Assembly (NCBI RefSeq): GCF_016722765.1
Contig: NZ_JAEQND010000014.1
Location: forward strand, 98,171 to 162,170
Reading direction: 5' to 3'
DNA length: 64,000 nt
Source of the DNA: Ramlibacter alkalitolerans
Lineage (GTDB): Bacteria > Pseudomonadota > Gammaproteobacteria > Burkholderiales > Burkholderiaceae_C
A program made the translations under genes and the position numbers. The notes below the pieces were generated by a model. That model was not told the DNA's origin, searched no databases, and saw nothing but the letters and a program-made list of their open reading frames with translations. Positions 28,471 to 36,865 of the stretch are shown piece by piece; the stretch's first letter is position 1, and each line of letters starts with the position of its first letter.

Positions 28471-29568
28471 TCAGACAGGCATGCATGGGCCATCGAGGCT
28501 CTCGGCGAGCAGTGTGCCGCAGCCGGGGGTCTCGTACAGATCGATGCGTGAGAGCACTGGAAGTTTCGGGTGCGCCTGCGCGAAGATCCAAGCAGCGAGG
28601 CTTCCCGTGTCACCGTCGTGAATGCCTTGCAGTTCCCGCAGAGGCTGATGGTCGAGTGCCTTGAAGATTGGGTCGAAGATCTGCTTTACGTCACCGAAAT
28701 CGATGGTCCACCCCATCTCGCGATCAAGAGGCGCCTGCATGTGCAACCGCAACGTATAGGTGTGCCCGTGGATTTGCGAGCGGGGGTCAGTTTCAGGCGC
28801 ATGAGCAAGTGAAGTCGCGCTGTCGAAGCTGAACTCCTTCCAGATGCGGTATTCGCTTCCGTCGAAATTCGCGCCGCAAGATGCTGTTTCGTAGACTGTG
28901 ACCCAAGACAACTCCGGCAACTGAGGCTTCAGGCGCCGCCATATCCACGCGGCGATCACTTCGCTCGTCGGGTTTTCCAAACCCCCGATCTCGTTCAGAC
29001 AGCGGTAGTTCAAATCAAAGTGAAGGGGCGCCCAAAGGTCGTCCAGATGGTCGTAATCGATGCTAATGGGACGTGTGCCTAGGTCCTGGTTGGCATGGAT
29101 AATCACCTCGAATCCATGTCCATGCATGCGACCGCACTTGTGCCCAGCCGGGACGTAAGGGAGACGGTGGGCAGACTGGAATCGATATCGTCGCCAGACA
29201 TGCGCCAGACGGTCGCGATCGAGATCCACTCCGTGTACGGCCGTGCTCTGGATGGCGACGCGAGCGATCCCTGGAGTACCTAGACGCTGGTAAATCCACC
29301 GGGCGAGGTTCTCGTCCGTAGGTGTCTCCAGATGGTCATTCAACAGTGAGTAGTCCAGAGGCGCGATGCATTCCCGTAGGCGCGCGCCCAGCGCGGATAC
29401 CTCACTCCCCGGGATCCCTCCCCATCCGCGGCGCAACTCCGCGAAGACGGTCGCATTGAAGCTGTGTCCGTGCAACCTGCGACTGCGGTGACCGTGCGGC
29501 AGGATGGCGACCTGTCTCGCCGCCTCAAACGAAGCGGTGGAGACGGTAAGGTGTGCAGAAGTGCTCAT
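28471..29568 (-). CDS. queD: Three-domain QueD-like 6-carboxytetrahydropterin synthase (365 aa)
   Basis: QueD normally has about 120 residues; this protein carries three QueD/PTPS modules in tandem (about 1-120, 121-238, 239-365), each with the HGH zinc motif (33-35, 149-151, 267-269). Module 2 has the full zinc and Cys set (SAH with His134, Cys145 in HKCGR), but its LDH motif has become FDLNY. Module 3 keeps LDH (305-307) but has SAT instead of SAH and no Cys. Module 1 lacks the first His (AAR), the Cys, and has LDY. Only the combination gives a complete site. The start overlaps the queC stop by 4 bases. Confidence 0.93.
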   Translation of the reverse strand: MSTSAHLTVSTASFEAARQVAILPHGHRSRRLHGHSFNATVFAELRRGWGGIPGSEVSALGARLRECIAPLDYSLLNDHLETPTDENLARWIYQRLGTPGIARVAIQSTAVHGVDLDRDRLAHVWRRYRFQSAHRLPYVPAGHKCGRMHGHGFEVIIHANQDLGTRPISIDYDHLDDLWAPLHFDLNYRCLNEIGGLENPTSEVIAAWIWRRLKPQLPELSWVTVYETASCGANFDGSEYRIWKEFSFDSATSLAHAPETDPRSQIHGHTYTLRLHMQAPLDREMGWTIDFGDVKQIFDPIFKALDHQPLRELQGIHDGDTGSLAAWIFAQAHPKLPVLSRIDLYETPGCGTLLAESLDGPCMPV

Positions 29569-30269
29569 GGATAGGATCTCCCCATGTACTGTTCATATCC
29601 CTTGCGCCGAAGTTCGCAGGCTGGGCACTGCCCACACCCGTAGCCCCAGTCGTTCAGGGTTTCGCGCTCGCCGATGTAGCAGGTATGCGTTTCATGGCGG
29701 ATCAGATCGACCAGTTTTTCGCCACCCATCCTCTCCGCGAGTCGCCAGGTTTCGGCCTTATCGATCCACATCAGGGGCGTATGCAACACCATGCGCGTGG
29801 CTAGGCCCAAATTGAGCGCCACCTGTAGGGCTTTGATGGTGTCGTCGCGGCAGTCGGGATATCCAGAGTAGTCCGTCTCGCACATGCCCCCGATCAACTC
29901 TGTGAGCCCGCGGCGGTACGCGACTGCGGCGGCATAGGTGAGGAACAGAATGTTCCGCCCTGGTACGAAGGTGTTCGGCAGTCCGGTTTCCTTGAACTCG
30001 ATGGCTCTGGTGTCGGTGAGCGCTGTATCGCTGATTTGCGAAAGAGTCCGAATGTCAATTAGGTGATCCTCTCCGAGCTTGGGTCCCCACGCTGGATGGG
30101 ACGCACGAAGTTCCCGGAGGAATGAGATGCGGCACTCCAATTCGACACGATGCCTTTGACCGTAGTCAAAGCCGATCGTCTCGACGTGGGGGAAGCGTTC
30201 AAGGGCCCAAGCCAAGCAAGTGGCCGAGTCCTGACCACCGGAGAAGAGGACGAGTGCGGACGTGTGCAT
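29565..30269 (-). CDS. queC: QueC, 7-cyano-7-deazaguanine (preQ0) synthase
   Basis: This ATP-dependent enzyme converts 7-carboxy-7-deazaguanine and ammonia to preQ0. The 234-residue protein has the PP-loop LFSGGQDSATC at the N-terminus, FDYGQRH, and a C-terminal zinc-binding cluster (GCGQCPAC with an upstream Cys in HTCYIGE). ATG 30269 starts right before the PP-loop, as in other QueC proteins, and lies 5 bases after the upstream dpdB-like stop. It overlaps queD by 4 bases. Together with queD and queE it gives the island its own preQ0 supply, except that GTP cyclohydrolase I (folE) is not seen in the window. Confidence 0.95.
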   Translation of the reverse strand: MHTSALVLFSGGQDSATCLAWALERFPHVETIGFDYGQRHRVELECRISFLRELRASHPAWGPKLGEDHLIDIRTLSQISDTALTDTRAIEFKETGLPNTFVPGRNILFLTYAAAVAYRRGLTELIGGMCETDYSGYPDCRDDTIKALQVALNLGLATRMVLHTPLMWIDKAETWRLAERMGGEKLVDLIRHETHTCYIGERETLNDWGYGCGQCPACELRRKGYEQYMGRSYP

Positions 30270-30274
30270 GTGAT

Positions 30275-31348
30275 TCACTCGTTCGCTGCGCGCCGAAGAC
30301 GACGCAACTGCCGCTTGGTAGCCGAGACCAAATGACGCGTAAGTAGGTCGATGTCCGATGGCGTGTTCTGAATGTCGTTCCACGGGATCTCATATTCCGC
30401 CATCTTCCAGATGCCGGACGTCCACGCGGTGTAAGGCTTGAGAAGTTCCAATCCAACGACGAAATCCTCGGCTTTGACGGCACCTTGGTTCGCATAGAGC
30501 AGATCCATCACAAAGCCCATGGCGACAATGCCCGCGCCATGGCGCAGGCGTGAGTGGCGTGGCGCCATGCCGGTCCACTCGCCCCCGAACACCTTGGCCA
30601 CCGCCGTGAAGAACTCGTCGATCAGAGCAACAGCCCGATCCTCGCGGTCCTCATAGGTGATGAGGTCGCGTATAGCCCCGTGTGCGGCAGAATTCATTAC
30701 CAATTTCTGCATGGCGGTGTCACTGATGACGCCAGCCGGATTGGTGTGCTGCCGAATCTGAGCACGCAAAGCCTGGCTTCCGCAGAAGTTCAGCCGCTCG
30801 ACAACGCGGGCGGCGAAGCGGCGAGCTGAGTAGCGCTCGGGAAGGCCCTCAACTGTCGGGAGCAGTTCGTAGATAAGCGTTTTCGGAAGCGGTCGCGTGC
30901 TGTTGATCAACACAAACTGTTGGCGCAGTTGGTCGTAATCCTTGCAGATAAGAGCCGAGACGAATACCTGAAATCCAGGCTTGTCGAGGCCGGAGAGCGC
31001 GGTGAGGCGCTGTTGACCGTCCACGACAAAGCCCGGGGGCCCCTTCCTGACGTCAATTTCGATTTCGATGCGTCCGTCCTTGTGACGTTGAATGTCGACG
31101 TCCCCGAGGAATGCCACGATGAGCGCATTGGGCAGAAGCGCATCATCGCGGGCCATATAAGTCCGGATTTCCCTGATGTGGGACGAGATCTGGTGCCTTT
31201 GGAATCCCTTGAGTTCCCCGCTATCGCTGCGGCCCACGCGCTCAATCTGTGCAAACTCCAGCACTTGCTTGGGTTCGGCCGCAAAAACGAACACGTCGTG
31301 GTCGTCGGCTTGGCGTGCGCTCAGGGCCGGAAAACGAAAGAAAGTCAT
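30275..31348 (-). CDS. Second DpdB-type DGQQR protein (357 aa)
   Basis: This is a paralogue of the neighbouring DpdB. It has the DGQQR motif (Asp110-Arg114) of the DndB/ParB-like DGQHR superfamily. It also shares PLPKTLIYELLP, PRHSRLRHGAG and WNDIQNTPSDI with the other copy (PLPTRLINELLP, PRHSRLMHSAG, WNEIQNTTRDI). Proteins of this type are reported to work with the DpdA transglycosylase in placing preQ0 into DNA. It overlaps dpdA by 4 bases on one side and is followed by queC. Both copies keep the motif, so a heteromeric partner is more likely than a dead duplicate. Confidence 0.85.
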   Translation of the reverse strand: MTFFRFPALSARQADDHDVFVFAAEPKQVLEFAQIERVGRSDSGELKGFQRHQISSHIREIRTYMARDDALLPNALIVAFLGDVDIQRHKDGRIEIEIDVRKGPPGFVVDGQQRLTALSGLDKPGFQVFVSALICKDYDQLRQQFVLINSTRPLPKTLIYELLPTVEGLPERYSARRFAARVVERLNFCGSQALRAQIRQHTNPAGVISDTAMQKLVMNSAAHGAIRDLITYEDREDRAVALIDEFFTAVAKVFGGEWTGMAPRHSRLRHGAGIVAMGFVMDLLYANQGAVKAEDFVVGLELLKPYTAWTSGIWKMAEYEIPWNDIQNTPSDIDLLTRHLVSATKRQLRRLRRAANE

Positions 31349-32640
31349 GTTCGGTTCTCCAGAGTGCGATGCACGTGGCGGTGGTAGACACCGAGGTTGT
31401 GGAACCCACGTCGTTTGTTTCGATTGCTGCCGCGGAAAATCATGACTTCAATGCCGACCGCGCGGCAGATTGCACATTCGCAGTTCTTCCAAGGCCTTTC
31501 CTCCAGCGTTCGTGCGATTCGTGCGCGGGTTGTCGCCAGTTCCTTGTCCTGGGCGGCCGCCCCAGTGCCATCTCCTCGAACAAGGAACTGCGAGTAGTCC
31601 ATCACCGCGTCGAGCGCTTCTTCGACTGTGCGTCGATCGCGGTCGAACTCTCGCAACGTGCGCAATGCCCGCTCTTCTCTCACGCGAAGATCCTCGGCAC
31701 GAAAAAGTCCGCGCTTCACGCCTTGCATCAGACGTGCGTTATCCAGGGACTGCGGAACTCGGAGTGCCGTGTAGTAGTCCAACTGGCCCCGGCCGTTTTC
31801 CATGTAGTAGTTGGAGTTCTTGTCCTTGAACGCACGGATAAGCGGCGATGTGGAATCAAAGCTGGTGATGCCATAGCCGGTGAACTCACCGATGTGGTCG
31901 GCTTTCGCGAAACCCAGCAGATGCATCTTCGGATCAGGACCAACCCTTATCCGAATCGCTCGCAGCACATCTTTGATCAGGGGTACTTTCAGGGGCACCA
32001 GACCCCCGATCGCCAAGTAGGTGTACCCCATCTTGACGAGCGCGGCTGAGGCTTCGGCCATGCTTTCGGGCGACCAACCTTGGACTGCACCCATCGGCTC
32101 GAACAAGTTGCCTTCGGCTCGCGATATTTTCAAAAACTCTCGAGCGTTCTCAAGGGTGATTTCGTAGCGGCGCAGCGTGTCCTTTGGCATAGATCCCGCC
32201 GGCGGATTCTTCGGATCGCAGTCGAAGATCACATGGTCAGGCGAGACGCCGTGGGTGAAATCCGCGTCCAGATAGAATTCAACGACTTCATCGGGCTTGT
32301 ATGCTGGCTCCGGGTGCTCGACATACGCAAAGGCGCCGCAATCTCCCATGAGCATCAATTCGCGATGCTTGGGACCGTTAAAGCGCAGGAATCGCCGCGC
32401 GCCCTCGCGAAGCAGCCTCTGTTCTTCCGCCGTGGAATAGCGCACTTTGGAAGCCGACACGCCGTCGGCTTGCCTCACTGCGCTCATTGACACAAGGAGG
32501 CCGTCGTACGGCGTCTGATCCATGATTTCGTGCGCATACAAGTCATGCCAGTAGCGTTCGCGAGCTGCCGGCGACGAATCCGTCTCGAAGTCGTAATTCG
32601 GATCGACGTAGTCTTGAGTATCAGAATACAGGAACTTCAC
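31345..32640 (-). CDS. dpdA: DpdA, DNA-guanine transglycosylase
   Basis: DpdA exchanges guanine in DNA for preQ0. The 431-residue protein is a tRNA-guanine transglycosylase relative. Asp100 in LMGDCGAF corresponds to the general base (DSGGF in TGT), and Asp262 in SFDSTSP to the nucleophile. The zinc site is Cys387, Cys389, Cys392 (CECAIC) with a later His. GWSPESM and IGGLVPLK are typical TGT-fold loops. It lies between two DpdB-type genes, overlapping each by 4 bases, so the three products are probably made in equal amounts and may form one complex. The catalytic set is intact. Confidence 0.95.
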   Translation of the reverse strand: MKFLYSDTQDYVDPNYDFETDSSPAARERYWHDLYAHEIMDQTPYDGLLVSMSAVRQADGVSASKVRYSTAEEQRLLREGARRFLRFNGPKHRELMLMGDCGAFAYVEHPEPAYKPDEVVEFYLDADFTHGVSPDHVIFDCDPKNPPAGSMPKDTLRRYEITLENAREFLKISRAEGNLFEPMGAVQGWSPESMAEASAALVKMGYTYLAIGGLVPLKVPLIKDVLRAIRIRVGPDPKMHLLGFAKADHIGEFTGYGITSFDSTSPLIRAFKDKNSNYYMENGRGQLDYYTALRVPQSLDNARLMQGVKRGLFRAEDLRVREERALRTLREFDRDRRTVEEALDAVMDYSQFLVRGDGTGAAAQDKELATTRARIARTLEERPWKNCECAICRAVGIEVMIFRGSNRNKRRGFHNLGVYHRHVHRTLENRT

Positions 32641-33809
32641 GGTGCCTCACCCCCGCCGATGTACGCCTGGACCAATGCTGTTTGCAATCGACGGATGTCG
32701 CGCGTCGTGTTCTGGATTTCGTTCCAAGCAACTCCCAGGCTGTCCCACGTGCCGCGGGTCCAACGGCACGAGGACGCGACCTTTTGCAGCTCTCGCTGTA
32801 CCGACTTGACATCTTCGTGCGGGGACACGCGTGCGTAGATTCGATCCATGAGCACACCCATCGCCAATATGCCGGCAGAGTGCATCAGGCGGCTGTGGCG
32901 CGGATCGCGCCCCCAAGCTTCCGGGAAAACTGCCTTCACCGCCGACCAGAAGGTAACGAGCAGGCGATACATGTTCTCAAGGTCGGCACTTTCACGCCCC
33001 GGGGTCGCGAGCCGAAAAGTGGCCAAGGCCCCCAGAGGATTGTTAATGCTGTTGCGGATCATCGTTATGACAGCAGAATCAGTGACGACGGCTTTGCCCG
33101 CGGCGGCGCCGTCGGAAGGTCGCTTGATCAGTTGGTGAAAAGGCGATGCAGGGTCACGATTCAGAAGGCTGCATAGCTCGGACGGCACTTTGCGCACACT
33201 AAGTTCGCGCGGCAGGTGTAGTCCGCCCGTCTCTGGCAAGAGTTCGTTGATCAGCCGAGTCGGAAGTGGCTTGGCCTTGTTGACAAGGATGAACTGTTCC
33301 CTCTGAACATCGATCCGGTCGGAAACAAAACCGATCACAGGCACCGCGATTTCGCGGCTTTCGGCTCGCGCGAGAGCGAGAGAGCGCTGCTGGCCGTCAA
33401 CGATCCAGGCGACTCTCTTTCCCTCCTCGTAAACAGGAATCGTGAGAGTTCCGCTCTGCGCGATGCCTTCATCTCCGGTCGGCCGCGTACCTCGCGATGC
33501 AGCAAAGTGGACTGCTGGTGACAGTGCCAGGATGATGGCATTTGGAAAAAGCACTTGCCCCTGATTTAAGTACTCAACGATGCCTTTGACGTGGGACCGG
33601 ATCTCTGGCCGCTGGAAGCCCTTAAGCGTGTCCGTGTCATCGCGACCGACGCGGGAGATGTCTGCGACTCGCACGATGTCTGAGCCGTGGATGAAGAACG
33701 CATAGACGTCGGTGCCATTGCCCTGAGTGGTATGCAACGCACGCACGACGATTTCGTCGGAAGTCCGCGCAGCGGTGAATTTCTTAGGCAACACGCGACG
33801 ACCCGTCAT
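32637..33809 (-). CDS. dpdB: DpdB, partner of DpdA (390 aa)
   Basis: This protein of the DGQHR/DndB-like superfamily has DGQQR at 138-142, PLPTRLINELLP, PRHSRLMHSAGILAMG and WNEIQNTTRDI. In Dpd systems DpdB is needed with DpdA for base insertion. It is the longer of two copies; a 30-residue insert (about 100-130, HFAASRGTRPTGDEG) separates it from the paralogue. It overlaps dpdC and dpdA by 4 bases each. Which copy is orthologous to the single DpdB of Salmonella-type clusters cannot be settled by eye; I give the symbol to this one for its place next to dpdC. Confidence 0.88.
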   Translation of the reverse strand: MTGRRVLPKKFTAARTSDEIVVRALHTTQGNGTDVYAFFIHGSDIVRVADISRVGRDDTDTLKGFQRPEIRSHVKGIVEYLNQGQVLFPNAIILALSPAVHFAASRGTRPTGDEGIAQSGTLTIPVYEEGKRVAWIVDGQQRSLALARAESREIAVPVIGFVSDRIDVQREQFILVNKAKPLPTRLINELLPETGGLHLPRELSVRKVPSELCSLLNRDPASPFHQLIKRPSDGAAAGKAVVTDSAVITMIRNSINNPLGALATFRLATPGRESADLENMYRLLVTFWSAVKAVFPEAWGRDPRHSRLMHSAGILAMGVLMDRIYARVSPHEDVKSVQRELQKVASSCRWTRGTWDSLGVAWNEIQNTTRDIRRLQTALVQAYIGGGEAP

Positions 33810-34735
33810 CTACGCTCGGACGCGGATAGTTGATCGCGCACCTCTCGCCACAGCTTCCCGAATCTCGCCTGCTCGCACGCGACAAGCGCTTCATCTCTCA
33901 AATATCGCAGCAACACGGAACTTCGTCCGCCGGTTGCTTTCCACTTCGTGCGAATCAATTGCTGGACTTGTTCGTCGCTCGCGCGGGTGCGCGCGATCGT
34001 CCTCGGGACGCAGTACTTTGCTAGTGCCTGCCTTACAAGTTCCAGCCCGGCACGTTGGTCGAGTTCGTGGCCGCTCAGGCGTTCAACAAAATGGCGAAGA
34101 GCGCGCTGTGGGAAGTCTGCGCGCGTCCCCGCATACTGCCGCACAGCTTCCAGCCTTTCGTCGTAGGGCATGACAGTCGCTGAAAGGACGCCCGGAAGGC
34201 TCGCGGCGCCTGCGCGCGAAGTGAATAGTCGTACCCGCCTAAGTTCGTGATGTGTGCACCTGGCCAAGTCGGGCGCGAGCATCTGGACGTAAGTGGCGGG
34301 CAAAGCCGCGAGGAGGACCGCGCTGGGGTTTTCCTGGAGAAGGCCCGCGAGACCACGGCCACAGATGGCTTGCCACCAATCTGCGGCGGTGCTTTCGTGT
34401 GTTGAAAGCGCAACCTGCAAGCCGCTGTCCTTATTGGCCGGGGTGAGGTCGTAAGGAGCCACCATGTCGTCGCTGTGGACCAGGCCTACTCCTGCAGACG
34501 CGACGTACAAGGGCGCACGCAGGTGGGCTGCTACGAACTTCGCATCAGCAATGGAGCGGCCCACGTAGAGACTTGCTGCAGGAAGGCGCGGCTCGTGTTT
34601 TGCCAACGCCTCTGCCCAATGCCTTGCAGTGCCTCTCAGGCTGCTGCCCAGCATCGTGGCGGTCAGATGCAGAGCGTCTCCTGCACTCCGCTTGCGAGCG
34701 GTGCAGTTGGTGACAATGAGTTGGCGAATCTGCAA
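33806..34735 (-). CDS. dpdC: DpdC, YaaA/DUF6884-like Dpd protein
   Basis: DpdC is the enzyme reported to convert dPreQ0 in DNA to the amide base (dADG). After the proposed start the protein reads QIRQLIVTNCTARKR, like the opening strand and Cys-x-x-x-Lys/Arg of YaaA/DUF6884 proteins. Further on come SLYVGRSIADAKF and YVASAGVGLV...APYDLTP, matching the family pattern of a strand, a G-L turn and PYDLT. The TTG at 34735 (309 aa) is inferred from where family similarity begins; no good Shine-Dalgarno is seen and the frame stays open upstream. It is the first gene of the dpdC-dpdB-dpdA-dpdB-queC-queD-queE operon. Confidence 0.8.
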   Translation of the reverse strand: MQIRQLIVTNCTARKRSAGDALHLTATMLGSSLRGTARHWAEALAKHEPRLPAASLYVGRSIADAKFVAAHLRAPLYVASAGVGLVHSDDMVAPYDLTPANKDSGLQVALSTHESTAADWWQAICGRGLAGLLQENPSAVLLAALPATYVQMLAPDLARCTHHELRRVRLFTSRAGAASLPGVLSATVMPYDERLEAVRQYAGTRADFPQRALRHFVERLSGHELDQRAGLELVRQALAKYCVPRTIARTRASDEQVQQLIRTKWKATGGRSSVLLRYLRDEALVACEQARFGKLWREVRDQLSASERR

Positions 34736-34761
34736 GATGAAGCTGGGTGAGTCGCCAAATA

Positions 34762-34792
34762 AGTGTAGCAGAGAACAATTGTAACAGCGCAA
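34762..34792 (-). promoter_or_regulatory. Possible promoter of the dpdC operon
   Basis: On the minus strand TTGCGC (34787-34792) is followed after 19 bases by TACACT (34762-34767). A second -10-like hexamer, TACAAT, lies at 34778-34783. The stretch is locally AT-rich and sits about 25 bases before the proposed dpdC start, so the leader would be short. Spacing is longer than ideal. Confidence 0.35.
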
Positions 34793-35093
34793 ATAACTGC
34801 GCCCTTGGTGTTCTCGGCCCCCGTATTTTGCGGCCGTAGTACCCCCGGCCAAGTCGACGCAACCGCGCAAGGCCGCCTGGAAGGCCAGGGCTCGGATCGC
34901 AGTGGGGGCGGGCGCCCGTCGCGCCTCGCCGGTCGCACCGTTTCAAGCGAGGACACGCTCAATCTGCTGTTGGCAAGCACGCTGAGCGGTCCGACCGGTA
35001 CACCTAGATTCCCAACAGAGGTGCTGCGCGGTGTCTGCCGGGAAGTCTTCCCGGGCAGTATCCGAGTCGAAGGACACTGAATAGACCAACCAA
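34793..35093. other. Intergenic region upstream of dpdC
   Basis: No supported gene. A plus-strand frame (34805-35080) has no homology I recognise and no ribosome binding site. It may contain the decayed 5' part of the DUF932 pseudogene that follows. Confidence 0.4.
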
Positions 35094-35600
35094 ATGAGCT
35101 GGGTGCGCTACGCCGGCCAACTCCAGACCCCGCCGGAGGCCAACGAGATTATCCTGAGAACAATCTCCGGCCTAGCTCCCTATCAGGTGCTCGCGGGCAC
35201 GTTTCGCTTCGTCTGCTGCAACCGCCTGGTCGGTGGGCGAGGTGGTGCGGGACATCCGCATTCCGCACAAGGGCCACATCCAGGCAGGCGTGAATGAACA
35301 CGTGTTCCGAGTGGTGGCCGAGTCTTAGATGGTGCAGGACCACACAGAGGCGTTCAGGCCACTCTAATTGAAGTCGCCCGAGGAGATCGCCTTCGCGACG
35401 GCCGCCCCGCGCTGCGCTTCGGCGCGCCGAGTGGAGACAACCGGAGGCCACCGGGCTCTGGTCACCGTGGGACCACCGATCGAGTGGCGCCGGCCGGAGG
35501 ACCTGGATCACAGCCTTTGAACACCTTACGGCGCGTGTAGCAGAACTTGATCCGCGGTTGCCACCCTGGCCGCAGCGCACAGGGCATCCAAGTCGCTGGT
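35094..35600 (+). pseudogene. Decayed DUF932 gene
   Basis: Pieces of a DUF932 protein can be read in successive frames. YQVLAGTFRFVCCNRLV is followed after a frameshift near 35233 by VGEVVRDIRIPHKGHIQ and FRVVAES. Then come LKSPEEIAFATAA and NTLRRV-stop-QNLIRG (TAG near 35540). These match the order of the family, where the C-terminal half normally reads L-W-T-N-R-V-Q-E-N-I-I-R-G-G. Multiple frameshifts and stops show it is dead. An intact but divergent DUF932 gene lies 2 kb downstream, so this is an older relic of a related element. Confidence 0.7.
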
Positions 35601-35917
35601 GATTCGCAACCGCAGCCCGATGCGTCAGCCGCCGTTCCCGGACCCGCTCACCTCATTCGATCAGCGGATGCGATGTCGCGCCTTGCGCTGTCCCCTGTCG
35701 GTACGATAGGCGCAAAGTTCCGGGCCTCAAACCGTTGCCCGGGGTGATGGATAGGTCGGGTCACTCCCGACGGCATTCTCGCGTCCGAATTCCCCAGCGG
35801 CATGTGTCGTTGTGCCCTGTCCGAAGACCCCGCTGCCGACATCCACACCTGCAACCCGCCCAACGACCTGCAACAGCGACATATAGCGGACGTTCGACGA
35901 GCCTTTGCTCTGGGATC
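35601..35917. other. Intergenic region
   Basis: Between the DUF932 relic and the H-NS relic I see no supported gene, RNA or strong hairpin. Confidence 0.4.
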
Positions 35918-36254
35918 TCATGTCCGCGCCGCAAACTCCTCCAGCGTCGCTCCATTGCTCATTGCTTCGCGCAGCCACTTTGGACGCGGGCCTCTGCCGC
36001 CCCAGGAGTTGCCCCTTCCGTCGGAGTACGCCGGGGTGGCACCTTGCGTCTTTCTTTGCTTTCCAAGGCGCTTCTGCTGGCCAGTTGCTCTTCTCGCGCG
36101 CTCCTTTCGCAGACCGAGCTCTGCCGCCGTGATGTCGTAAACCGCGATCGCCTCTTTCATGCGATCTAACGCCCTGGCGCTCTTCTAGTTTCAACGCCTC
36201 CGCTTGCTGTTGAAGCTGCTTGATTTGTTGCTGTAGTTCGACGTATGTTGGCAT
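35918..36254 (-). pseudogene. H-NS family nucleoid protein with frameshift
   Basis: Two frames together give a normal-length short H-NS. The first starts at 36254 with MPTYVELQQQIKQLQQQAEALKLEE. The second continues ARALDRMKEAIAVYDITAAELGL and ends with the AT-hook-like C-terminal motif RGNSWGGRGPRPKWLREA and ATLEEFAA. They join at one extra base in GAGCGCC near 36180. Both domains are otherwise undamaged, so this could be a recent mutation or a sequencing error. H-NS proteins silence horizontally acquired AT-rich genes, and islands often carry their own copy. Located among other decayed genes. Confidence 0.75.
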
Positions 36255-36865
36255 AGGTTGTTCCTTGGGACGCCTGGCAATTAGAACACGCCCCTCGGCC
36301 GGCATTCCGCAGTACTCATTGCGGCGCACGTTGCGTCCGAGTTGCTCCTGCGACTTTTCGATCGACTGCTTTCTCTCGTGGCACAACGAGCACCTGTGGA
36401 CTTCGTGCCTCCAAGAAATACCTTTGAGGTCCTCTGAGAGCTTCGATCAATAGAAAGGTATTTAAAATCAAGCACTTACGGACATGGCGCTGCGCACTCC
36501 GCAACTACTTTTTAGCACTGCTTGCACAAATTCCCGGTGCCTGTACGGTACGTGGCTCGCTGCAAGTTCGCACCGGAAGCAGCCGGCGGCCGACTCGAGA
36601 CGAGGTACGGGTTGCCGCGCGGATTGAACTTGCTACCGCTGGCGATCAGGCGTTCAGGGCGCTCGAGTCTTCAGCCGCTACCCACGCGCGGATCCCAGAT
36701 TATTTCAGCCACATATGACTAATGTGATCTGGAGATGGTAGTGCACCGAAAGGTCAACCTCAGCCCGTTCCAGGTTTTCCCCGCTATCTGGCCGGCGTGC
36801 TGTCGACCGATGCCTCGCGGGTTTGTTGTTGTGCCCGCTCATAACGCGGGAGAAGGCGAACCAAC
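36255..36865. other. Intergenic region, possible gene remnants
   Basis: I see no intact gene. A short frame around 36600-36717 reads VAARIELATAGDQAFRALE and looks protein-like, but lacks a start and an upstream partner, so it may be the tail of a deleted gene. A locally AT-rich patch lies at 36420-36480. Confidence 0.35.

Noticed and set aside
34805..35080. 91-codon plus-strand frame upstream of dpdC
   Set aside because: It has no ribosome site or similarity; it overlaps the probable dpdC promoter region.
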